From positions 62,001 through 126,000 of the forward strand of contig CAWGSQ010000005.1 of the NCBI GenBank assembly GCA_963825345.1: 64,000 bases of DNA, read 5' to 3'. Shown piece by piece: positions 57,573 to 64,000 of the stretch (its first letter is position 1; every line of letters begins with the position of its first letter). Source of the DNA: JACVRW01 sp963825345. GTDB lineage: Bacteria; Actinomycetota; Thermoleophilia; Solirubrobacterales; Thermoleophilaceae. The notes below the pieces were generated by a model. The model was not told the DNA's origin and made no database searches. It was given only the letters and a program-made list of their open reading frames with translations. The position numbers and the translations under genes were made by a program.

Positions 57573-59024
57573 CTACCCGCCCGCCCTGACCTTCACCACC
57601 TGCGACATCTGCACCTGGTGAATGGAGCAGTAGATCCGGTACTCGCCCGGGACCGTGAAGCGGTGGCTCTGAGCGCGGTGCCGCACGGTGGCCGTGGCGA
57701 AGCCGCGCGGGCCGCGCACCACGGTGGCGTCGTGGATGACGGGGTCGCGGAAGCTCCAGCGCATGGTCGCGCCGCGCGGGATCGACACGAGCGGGGGATC
57801 GAAGGCGAAGTTCTTGACCAGCACGCGCGCGTTGCCGTTCGCCTGGGCGAAGGCCCCGGGCGGCCTGCTGATCACCCTCGCCTTGCCGCTGCCACGCCAC
57901 TGGGCGAGCATCAGCCGGACGCTCGGCGGGTGGTCACGTCCCTCGAATCCCGGGCCGAGCACCTCCTCGTGCGCCGGCGCCGGCGCGCAGCCGCGCGGGA
58001 CCGAGCTGTCGGCGGCCAGGTACACGTGCGAGATGCCCATCACGCGCATGTGCGGGCGCGTGTCGTCGTACACGGCGCTCACGCGCAGCCTCTCGCCGCG
58101 GCCGATCGCCCAGCCGTCACTCCACTGGGACCAGGTGATCGACTTCGGATCGGGCTCGTGGAGCAGCGGGTGCACCCTGTAGATCGGGTCGCCTGGGACG
58201 GCGTAGGTCGGGTCGCTGCGCGCGATCGTGCGGTTGCCGCAGGCGGGCTGGGTCAGCCGCAGCTCGTGCGAGCCGCCGTGGAGGTGGCCGCCCACGGCCA
58301 CGATGCGGCCGGCCTTCGGCATCGCGAAGCTCTTCGACCGGGTGTGCCTGCTTCCCGAACGCCCGCCGCCGGGAACCGTGTACTGAGGGTCCGACACGCA
58401 CGGAACGACGCTCAGCCAGTACGGCGTAACCGGCGTGAGCTTGGCGGGATCCACGGTCACGCGGTACTCCACGTACGCCTCACGCGCCTGGTGGCGATGG
58501 TTCATCGCCATCCAGATCATCTTCCAGTTGTCGGCGGGGGTGGTCGGGTATCCATAACCACGCGGCAGCGTTAGCGGCCGCAGTTCCTCGCTGGTGCCGT
58601 AGAAACGCTCCTTGACGGCGTTGTTGGGGCAGGCGCCGTCCTTGCGGGTGTTGTCCGGGCCGCCGTTCGTGAAGACGTTGTGGTGAAGCATCAGCTGCGC
58701 CTGCGGGATCTCAGCGCCGCTGGTGTCAACGATCCGGGCATCCATACCGACGATCGAGCCGGCCACCGGCGGGGGCTTCACGACGTCGTTGTGCCTGAAC
58801 GTCTGGTAGCCGCCGATGTGGAACGGCCCGACACGCGATACGTAGGTCTTGAGCGACGGATCCGCGTGATGCTCAGGCGGCGGCGAGGTGATCTCCTGAA
58901 GCGGAAGCTGCGCGGAAGCGGTATCGGGCGACCCACCGGGAGCCAAAAGGAACACGACAACGGCAGCAGCAGCCGCAACGACGGCGCTTAGGGCCAAGAA
59001 ACGCACGGGGACCAGTATGCCCAT
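57573..59024 (-). CDS. Exported protein: PHM-like N-terminal region fused to a C-terminal cupredoxin
   Basis: 483 residues. A signal/anchor (about 8-28) precedes a ~340-residue beta-rich region with clustered histidines (L-M-L-H-H-N near 112-117, G-G-H-L-H-G-G near 246-252, G-I-S-H-V-Y near 331-336) reminiscent of copper monooxygenase (peptidylglycine hydroxylase-like) domains. The last ~100 residues are a cupredoxin with type 1 copper ligands in H-D-A-T-V and C-S-I-H-Q-V-Q-M. Likely an extracytoplasmic copper redox protein; no substrate is known. Confidence 0.65.
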   Translation of the reverse strand: MGILVPVRFLALSAVVAAAAAVVVFLLAPGGSPDTASAQLPLQEITSPPPEHHADPSLKTYVSRVGPFHIGGYQTFRHNDVVKPPPVAGSIVGMDARIVDTSGAEIPQAQLMLHHNVFTNGGPDNTRKDGACPNNAVKERFYGTSEELRPLTLPRGYGYPTTPADNWKMIWMAMNHRHQAREAYVEYRVTVDPAKLTPVTPYWLSVVPCVSDPQYTVPGGGRSGSRHTRSKSFAMPKAGRIVAVGGHLHGGSHELRLTQPACGNRTIARSDPTYAVPGDPIYRVHPLLHEPDPKSITWSQWSDGWAIGRGERLRVSAVYDDTRPHMRVMGISHVYLAADSSVPRGCAPAPAHEEVLGPGFEGRDHPPSVRLMLAQWRGSGKARVISRPPGAFAQANGNARVLVKNFAFDPPLVSIPRGATMRWSFRDPVIHDATVVRGPRGFATATVRHRAQSHRFTVPGEYRIYCSIHQVQMSQVVKVRAGG

Positions 59025-59111
59025 CGATCCCGGCAGCGACTGGCCCGCGTAATCAGCGCTCGATAATGTGCGTTAGGGGAAGACGTCTGAGCGGTCTGCG
59101 AACATGCGTTC

Positions 59112-60545
59112 GTGTGGTCTGAGGACAGTCAGCTTGCGGACAGTGCCTTCTTTGCCGGTTTCGTAGCTGGAGATGGCAGTTTCGTCATAAGGCCGAACAA
59201 CGCTGGTGCGTCCTGGTGTTGTGGGCTCCAGGTGAAGCTTCGGGCTGATGACACGCCTTTGCTGGCGGAATTTCGCGACTGGTCTGGCGTCGGGGAGCTC
59301 TCGCCAGACGCAGCTAGAGGCGGCTCACGGCCGCAAACAGCCTGGATGGTCGGGCGGCAAGCCGAGTGCTTGAAGGTGGCCGCGATTCTCGACGGCAGCC
59401 CGCTTCTAGGCAAGAAAGCACGGGAATTCCCGATCTGGCGCGAGGCGGTCGAACTCTGGATCACCCGTGGTGGCGCGGACCCCGAGCTCGAGCGCTTAGC
59501 AACCGCGCTGAGGGCTCTGCGTAGCGAGTTCACGCCAGCTCCATGCCGTGTTTCCATAACCGACGACTACCTTGCGGCCTTCCTCGCCGGCTTCGCCTCC
59601 GCTGAGGCGCACTTCGGGGCGTCAGACCGGGGCAGCCCGTCCTTCACGATCAACCTCCGGGCGGACGACGGCCCGCTGCTTCGGATGTTCCACGAGCGAT
59701 TCGCCCTCGGCCATCTCGCCGACATCCCAGCCTCGGGCGGATCGCGCGCCGCGATGTCGTGGCGCGTCGGGCGACTTTCGGACCTGCGGCACCTCGCTGA
59801 CCTGTTCGACGAATATCCGCCGCGCGGGCGCGCCGCGCGCGTCTACGCCCCGTGGCGCGAGCTCGTTCGACTTGAACCTCGAACCGGCTCTGCCCGCCAT
59901 GGCTTGGCGGCAGAGGTACGCCGTAGTCGTGCGTTCCAGCCTGAACTGGCGAAGTTTTCGAAGCCGACGCAGCTGGAGCGGAGCCAGTCGCGGTGCTTGG
60001 ATGGACTGCACGGCTGGGCAGCAACGCTCGACGGCCCAGGCAACGCCATCGACTACAACAACTGGCGGCGATCGCTTGCGCCGGACGCACCAACTCGCAA
60101 CAGCATCGCCGCCGCGTTCGGTTCTTGGCGCGCGGCCTTGATCGCCGCGGGCATCAGCTGTGATCGTGCGCAGCCGCCCGAGCGACTCAGCAGGGTGCGG
60201 GAGGCACGATTGTCCGCAAGGGCCGCCCAGCGCGCGAAGCGCCGGAGCTCCGTCCTAGACGCAGTCACAAGCTGTCTCGCCGACCTCGGGCGAGAGCCCC
60301 GCGCCAACGAGTTCCTGCGGTGGCGTCTTCAGCACGCGCCGGAATCGCCATGCCAGATGACGCTCTACCGCATCTTCCCCGGAGGGTTCAACGAGGTTCT
60401 CGCGGCGATGCGCGGCCGCTCAGCCCGTCAGCTGCGCGTCCAGTTCGATCGACTCCACGGCCGCCAGGGCCTGCGATACCGGGCAGCCTTCCTTCGCCGC
60501 CTGGGCGTGCTCCTTGAAGTGGGCTTCGTCGATGTCGGGCACTGA
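59112..60545 (+). CDS. Free-standing LAGLIDADG homing endonuclease
   Basis: 477 residues from the GTG at 59112. Two LAGLIDADG helices are seen: F-F-A-G-F-V-A-G-D-G near 13-22 and F-L-A-G-F-A-S-A-E near 156-164, so it is a two-motif monomer; the second has Glu at the metal position. Two homing-endonuclease-associated (HNH-repeat-type) modules follow near 300-350 and 375-435. No intron, intein or host exon is around it. The last ~42 codons lie antisense in the OsmC gene. Active metal residues look kept. Confidence 0.8.
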   Translation: MWSEDSQLADSAFFAGFVAGDGSFVIRPNNAGASWCCGLQVKLRADDTPLLAEFRDWSGVGELSPDAARGGSRPQTAWMVGRQAECLKVAAILDGSPLLGKKAREFPIWREAVELWITRGGADPELERLATALRALRSEFTPAPCRVSITDDYLAAFLAGFASAEAHFGASDRGSPSFTINLRADDGPLLRMFHERFALGHLADIPASGGSRAAMSWRVGRLSDLRHLADLFDEYPPRGRAARVYAPWRELVRLEPRTGSARHGLAAEVRRSRAFQPELAKFSKPTQLERSQSRCLDGLHGWAATLDGPGNAIDYNNWRRSLAPDAPTRNSIAAAFGSWRAALIAAGISCDRAQPPERLSRVREARLSARAAQRAKRRSSVLDAVTSCLADLGREPRANEFLRWRLQHAPESPCQMTLYRIFPGGFNEVLAAMRGRSARQLRVQFDRLHGRQGLRYRAAFLRRLGVLLEVGFVDVGH

Positions 60546-60851
60546 GGCGCGTGTGATCAGCTCGATTCGCTTGATTGCGAAGCCGTTCTCGACCTTCTCG
60601 ATGTGGACGCGCGCCTCGGTCTCCACGCTCTCGACCTCGTGGCCGTGGTTTCCGAGCTCGCCGGATAGCGCCATCGAGAAGCAGCCCGCGTGTGCGGCGG
60701 CGATCAGCTCCTCGGGATTGGTGCCGTCGCCCTCCTCGAAGCGGGACTGGAACGAGTACGGGCCCTCGTAGGAACCGCTCGCCATGCGCATCGTGCCCTC
60801 GCCCTCCTGGAGAGAGCCGTTCCAGCGGGCGTTTGCGGTGCGTGTCGGCAT
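60420..60851 (-). CDS. OsmC-family peroxiredoxin
   Basis: 143 residues. The two catalytic cysteines lie in H-A-G-C-F-S-M-A-L near 54-62 and E-G-C-P-V-S-Q-A-L near 121-129, with the N-terminal Arg in S-R-F-E-E. It reduces organic hydroperoxides. Its last 126 bases are overlapped by the convergent homing endonuclease gene. It is 65 bases from the divergent membrane-protein gene. Confidence 0.92.
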   Translation of the reverse strand: MPTRTANARWNGSLQEGEGTMRMASGSYEGPYSFQSRFEEGDGTNPEELIAAAHAGCFSMALSGELGNHGHEVESVETEARVHIEKVENGFAIKRIELITRASVPDIDEAHFKEHAQAAKEGCPVSQALAAVESIELDAQLTG

Positions 60852-60916
60852 GTCGGATCTCCCTTTGCGTTCGCTTAACGGGAAGCATCCCCGATGTTGG
60901 CGACAATGCGTCCTCG

Positions 60917-61585
60917 ATGCCCACCCAGCACAAGCCGCCGGAGCGCTACGAGCCCATGCCCCCGTTGCTCGACATGCCGCGCTGGGTGTGGGGCAAGATG
61001 CCGCCTGTGGCCAAGGTCGGCGTGGTGCTGGCCTTCGTGGGTCTGATCGCCCTGGCTCTGATCATCGGCCCGGGCATCCGCGAGTCGAAGAGCGAGCGCG
61101 AGAAGGCCGAGCAGCAGGAGCGCCTGCGCGCCCGCCAGGCGCGCGAGGCGCGCATCCAGCGCGAGCAGCGGCCCCGCTTCGCTCGCGGCCCAGCAGCCAC
61201 CTCGGGAGTGCCGGCGCGGCGCAGGCTGGTGGACGCGGCGAGCGCGTCGGTGCTCGCGGACGCTCGCCGCCGCGTCGAGGCCGGCGCGATGGACGGGCCG
61301 ATCGAGGGCGTGGACTGCGAGCCATTCCCGCGCAACGTGGAGGGGATCGGCGCCGAGGACAGCACGAGCCAGCGCTACGGCCGCTACTCCTGCATCGCGG
61401 TCACAGCCAGGTTCGAGAAGAGCGAGAGCACCACCGGCGGTCTGGTCGGCCACGCCTACCGCGTACGGATCGACTTCGACAGCGGGCGCTACGCGTTCTG
61501 CAGGATCGCGGGCCGCCCCGCCGAGGGCCAGCTGAAGAGGCGCCTCGGCCCGACCGTGCCGGCCGTGTGTGGCGGCGGGCCTTGA
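60917..61585 (+). CDS. Hypothetical single-pass membrane protein
   Basis: 222 residues from the ATG at 60917. A transmembrane helix lies near 34-52 (V-G-V-V-L-A-F-V-G-L-I-A-L-A-L), followed by a charged Arg/Glu/Gln helix and an extracytoplasmic domain with several cysteines (V-D-C-E-P, Y-S-C-I-A-V, F-C-R-I-A, V-C-G-G). No family is recognised. Its stop overlaps the pdxH TTG by four bases. Confidence 0.65.
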   Translation: MPTQHKPPERYEPMPPLLDMPRWVWGKMPPVAKVGVVLAFVGLIALALIIGPGIRESKSEREKAEQQERLRARQAREARIQREQRPRFARGPAATSGVPARRRLVDAASASVLADARRRVEAGAMDGPIEGVDCEPFPRNVEGIGAEDSTSQRYGRYSCIAVTARFEKSESTTGGLVGHAYRVRIDFDSGRYAFCRIAGRPAEGQLKRRLGPTVPAVCGGGP

Positions 61586-62160
61586 GCGAGGACCCGCTCG
61601 CCCTGTTCGGGCGCTGGTTCGAGGAGGCACGCGAGAAGGGCGCGTTCGAGCCCCAGGCGGTTGCGCTCGCAACAGCGACCCCCGACGGTGAGCCCTCGGC
61701 GCGCATGGTCCTGATGAAGGGCTTCGACGAGCGCGGGATCACCTTCTTCACGAACTACGCCAGTCGCAAGGGCGTCGAGCTCGAGGCCAACCCCCTCGCC
61801 GCGCTCCTCTTCCACTGGCCCGAGCTGGGCCGTCAGGTTCGAATCGAGGGACCGGTCTCGCGCGTGGAGCGAGCCGAGACGGAGGCGTACGCGCGCACCC
61901 GCGAGCGCGCCAGCCAGTTGAGCGCGCTGGCGTCGCCCCAGAGTCGCCCGGTCCCTGATCGCGCCTGGCTCGAGCGGCGCGTGGAGGAGCTCGACCGCGA
62001 GCACGCCGGAGCCGAGCTGCCGGTGTCCGACGACTGGGGCGGATACCGGCTCGAGCCGCGCGCCTGGGAGTTCTGGGAGCACCGCCCCAACCGGCTCCAC
62101 GACCGCGTTCGATACGAGTTCAGCGACGGCGACTGGCACGCCGAGCGGCTCGGCCCCTAG
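61582..62160 (+). CDS. pdxH: Pyridoxamine 5'-phosphate oxidase
   Basis: 192 residues from the TTG at 61582. The FMN-binding region S-A-R-M-V-L-M-K-G near 35-43, F-F-T-N-Y-A-S-R-K-G near 53-62 and the C-terminal R-L-H-D-R-V-R-Y motif define PdxH, which oxidises pyridoxamine or pyridoxine phosphate to PLP. Q-S-R-P-V-P near 116-121 is the usual Q-S loop. The short N-terminus is close to that of other actinobacterial PdxH. Convergent with the next gene by four bases. Confidence 0.93.
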   Translation: MSEDPLALFGRWFEEAREKGAFEPQAVALATATPDGEPSARMVLMKGFDERGITFFTNYASRKGVELEANPLAALLFHWPELGRQVRIEGPVSRVERAETEAYARTRERASQLSALASPQSRPVPDRAWLERRVEELDREHAGAELPVSDDWGGYRLEPRAWEFWEHRPNRLHDRVRYEFSDGDWHAERLGP

Positions 62161-62591
62161 AGCACAGCCTCCAGCTCCACCATCTCCTTCAGCCGCTCGA
62201 GCTGCCGCGCGATCCCCCTTCGAATGCTGCGCCGCACGAGCGGCCCCGCCACGGCGAACACGAAGCGGGCGAGCGCGTCCTCCGGTCCGGTCGCGACCGT
62301 CTGGCGCACGCGCGTGCCGCCCACGTCGGGAGACAGCTCCAACGTGCCCACGAACCGAAACGGGCCGGACACCGACCGCACCACCTGTCGCCGCGGCGGC
62401 GTGCGCTCGGCGATCTCGTACACGGCGGTCCCCGAGTGCGGGCCGTAGGCGTAGGCGCTTGTGAAGCGGTCGCCGTCGGCGGACACGTCGGTCACGCCCT
62501 CCTGCCACTCGTGCCAATGACGCGGATCGGACGCCCACTCCCAGACCGCAGCCGGGGGCCGGTCGACGACGATCTCGGCGCTCGCCCTCAC
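62157..62591 (-). CDS. SRPBCC (polyketide-cyclase-like) protein
   Basis: 144 residues from the GTG at 62591. D-R-P-P-A-A-V-W-E-W-A-S-D-P-R-H-W-H-E-W near 9-28 is the usual helix-grip start, with a central beta sheet and a long C-terminal helix I-A-R-Q-L-E-R-L-K-E. The start overlaps the previous gene's TGA by four bases (GTGA), so they are cotranscribed. Ligand unknown. Confidence 0.85.
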   Translation of the reverse strand: MRASAEIVVDRPPAAVWEWASDPRHWHEWQEGVTDVSADGDRFTSAYAYGPHSGTAVYEIAERTPPRRQVVRSVSGPFRFVGTLELSPDVGGTRVRQTVATGPEDALARFVFAVAGPLVRRSIRRGIARQLERLKEMVELEAVL

Positions 62592-63543
62592 CCGTCCGGG
62601 AAGGGCTGAATCGGGATGCCATGGTCGTGCTCGCGCATGCCGAGCTCGTACGCGGCGCCGCCTGGCACCACGAGCTCCGACGCCGCGCCCCCACCGCGGC
62701 TCACGCTCAGCCGCATGTCCGCGATCGAGCAGTTCACCGTGTGGTGCTCCGAGCCGTCGGGATCCGCGTAGACCCAGCCGACGAAACGCTCCGGCGGCGC
62801 CGACACGCTGCCACGGACCTGCACCCCGCTCCCGGAGAGCACGAACGTGCAGTGCCCCGGCGCCTCGGTGACCTTCGCGCGACGCAGCGCGTAGCGGTCG
62901 CCGGCGATGCTCAGCGCGCCGTTGCCGACCCAGGGCGTGGTGGCCGGCCCGAGCTTCACCCGGCCGATCGCCGCGTCGAGCCAGTCGCCGTCCGGGGTGA
63001 TGCCGTGCAGCCAGATCCAGCGCTCGGCGTGCTGCGCGCCCCAGTTGTGTCCCGCCATGCCACGCCAGCCGTCCACCGGGATCTCTCGCCCCTCGCACTG
63101 ACAGGCGACCGGAGAAACGCGCCGCCGGCGCCGGCGAGAGCAGCTTCGTGCGCGGCAGCCGCGCGCGGTACATCCAGGCGCGCGGCAGATGGAGGAGCGG
63201 CTCCTCGGCGCCCTCGAGCGTCAGCTCCCAGGCGAACCCGTCGCCGATCCGGCCGCTCGCCCCGTCCGCGCCAACGCGGGCCTCCCCCACTCTCAGCCAG
63301 TCAGCGCCGCCGCTGGCCGGATCCGGCGCCGTGAGCTTCGCGGCGCTGCGGCCCGCTCGGCTCGAAGAGCGTGAACCAGAGCGAGCCCTTCGGCGGCTCG
63401 CCGGGCCGCTTGTGCACCGTGTACCGGATCCAGGCCCCGAGCGGCTCCGAGGGATGGCAGAGCTTCAGGTAGAAGCTCTCGTAGTGGCCCGCTTTGGCCG
63501 GCACGGCTGGAAAGCGAGCCTCGGTGGGATCTACGGGCGCCAC
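62588..63543 (-). pseudogene. CrtC/AttH-like lipocalin-fold protein with two +1 frameshifts
   Basis: Three consecutive minus-strand frames make one protein. From the GTG at 63543: G-H-Y-E-S-F-Y-L-K-L and L-W-F-T-L-F-E-P-S-G-P. Next frame after ~63350: D-P-A-S-G-G-A-D-W, W-E-L-T-L-E-G-A-E-E-P and K-L-L-S-P-A-P. Third frame after ~63098: E-G-R-E-I-P-V-D-G-W, then G-H-N-W-G-A-Q-H-A-E-R-W-I-W to 62588. Both breaks need one base removed. The order and the G-H-N-W-G motif are like CrtC/AttH hydroxyneurosporene synthase-fold proteins. Sequencing error is as likely as decay. Confidence 0.5.
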
Positions 63544-63568
63544 GCGCGCAGCAGCGTAACCTGCCCGC

Positions 63569-64000
63569 ATGGCAGACGAACCAGTCCTAGTGATCACCGG
63601 CGCCAGCACCGGCATTGGCGCCGCCACCGCACACCGCGCGGTCGAGTTCGGCCACCGCGTCGTGCTCGCCGCTCGCTCGGAGGACAAGCTCCAGGCGCTC
63701 GCCGAGGAGCTCGGCGGCGACGAGAAGGCGATCGCCGTCCGCTGCGACGTGGCGAGCTGGGACGACCAGCAGGCGCTCGTCCAGGCGGCCCTCGAGCGCT
63801 TCGGCCGCATGGACTCCTACTTCGCGAACGCCGGCTTCGGCGCCGCGCGCGGCTTCCTCGAGGAGTCGGTGGAGCACTGGAAGTCGATGATCGACACGAA
63901 CGTGCTTGGCGTGGCGCTCTCGATCCGCGCCTCGCTCGGCCACTTCCGCGAGCAGAACAGCGGCCACTTCGTCATCACCAGCTCCGTCGCCGGCCGGCGC
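63569..64000 (+). CDS. Short-chain dehydrogenase/reductase (3' end outside window)
   Basis: 144 residues visible from the ATG at 63569; the frame is open to the last base. The NAD(P) motif T-G-A-S-T-G-I-G is at 10-17, N-A-G near 87-89 and the Ser of the catalytic triad in V-I-T-S-S-V-A-G near 135-142; the Y-x-x-x-K lies outside. An Arg after the second strand (A-A-R-S-E-D) suggests NADP. Divergent from the frameshifted gene by 25 bases. Confidence 0.92.
   Translation, partial: MADEPVLVITGASTGIGAATAHRAVEFGHRVVLAARSEDKLQALAEELGGDEKAIAVRCDVASWDDQQALVQAALERFGRMDSYFANAGFGAARGFLEESVEHWKSMIDTNVLGVALSIRASLGHFREQNSGHFVITSSVAGRR

Noticed and set aside
59112..60545. Intein or group I intron hosting the LAGLIDADG protein
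   Set aside because: The flanking genes are complete and face other directions; no splice-junction residues or exon halves are present.
1..64000. tRNA, rRNA, CRISPR array, prophage or IS element
   Set aside because: No cloverleaf ending in CCA, no rRNA stretch, no regularly spaced direct repeats and no transposase or integrase motif was seen on either strand.

Overview
The window is about 70% GC, gene-dense and mostly plus-strand. It reads as a chromosome segment from a deep-branching actinobacterium, most likely Thermoleophilia/Solirubrobacterales. The backbone keeps the actinobacterial order rpsO - pnp - M16 peptidase - dapB - dapA - RNase J - ftsK - RodZ-like - cinA - recA - recX - miaB - miaA - dapF - hflX. 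RNase J and RNase Y occur together, DUF3052 and MurT/GatD are present, and there is a secreted protein with decapeptide repeats of a kind I associate with Thermoleophilia. The taxonomy is inference. No rRNA, tRNA, CRISPR array, phage or IS transposase was seen.

Layout. 1-1.8 kb: cupin gene (runs off the left edge) divergent from a LysR regulator and ridA. 1.8-10.8 kb: rpsO, two thiol oxidoreductases, a large secreted zinc carboxypeptidase, pnp with a hairpin-rich leader, M16 peptidase and a frameshifted dapB. 10.8-16.5 kb: AlkZ-like protein, a structured intergenic region, small genes, dapA and RNase J. 16.5-19.4 kb: a minus-strand response regulator/kinase/secreted-repeat-protein operon. 19.4-30.9 kb: ftsK, rodZ-like, cinA, thpR, recA-recX, rny and miaB. 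30.9-34.2 kb: MshEN/coiled-coil protein, degenerate GGDEF protein and an orphan binding lipoprotein (minus). 34.2-43.7 kb: miaA, penicillin-acylase-like hydrolase, ArsR/SRPBCC pair, dapF, aminotransferase and hflX. 43.7-46.5 kb: heme peroxidase, then a DUF1801 gene bracketed by two inverted 107-base structured repeats, then a MazG-like gene. 46.5-53.1 kb: STAS protein, PilB-type ATPase, and a minus-strand operon with MurT and GatD. 53.1-64 kb: housekeeping and membrane genes, a cupredoxin fusion, a free-standing LAGLIDADG endonuclease, pdxH, a doubly frameshifted gene and an SDR that runs off the right edge.

Functional themes are RNA turnover (PNPase, RNase J, RNase Y), lysine/diaminopimelate and peptidoglycan synthesis (dapA, dapB, dapF, aminotransferase, MurT/GatD), recombination (recA/recX) and tRNA modification (miaA/miaB).

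The most striking observations are: (1) a DapF in which both catalytic cysteines are serine; (2) the paired inverted 107-base elements, whose apical stems differ in sequence but both still pair; (3) a palindromic repeat inserted in frame in the FtsK linker, with a second copy upstream of miaB; (4) a homing endonuclease whose last ~42 codons are antisense to the neighbouring OsmC gene; (5) a perfect hairpin over the start codon of the RodZ-like gene. Five candidate single-base indels (dapB, the MshEN gene, the phosphatase-like gene, and two in the 62.6-63.5 kb gene) may be sequence errors rather than biology.
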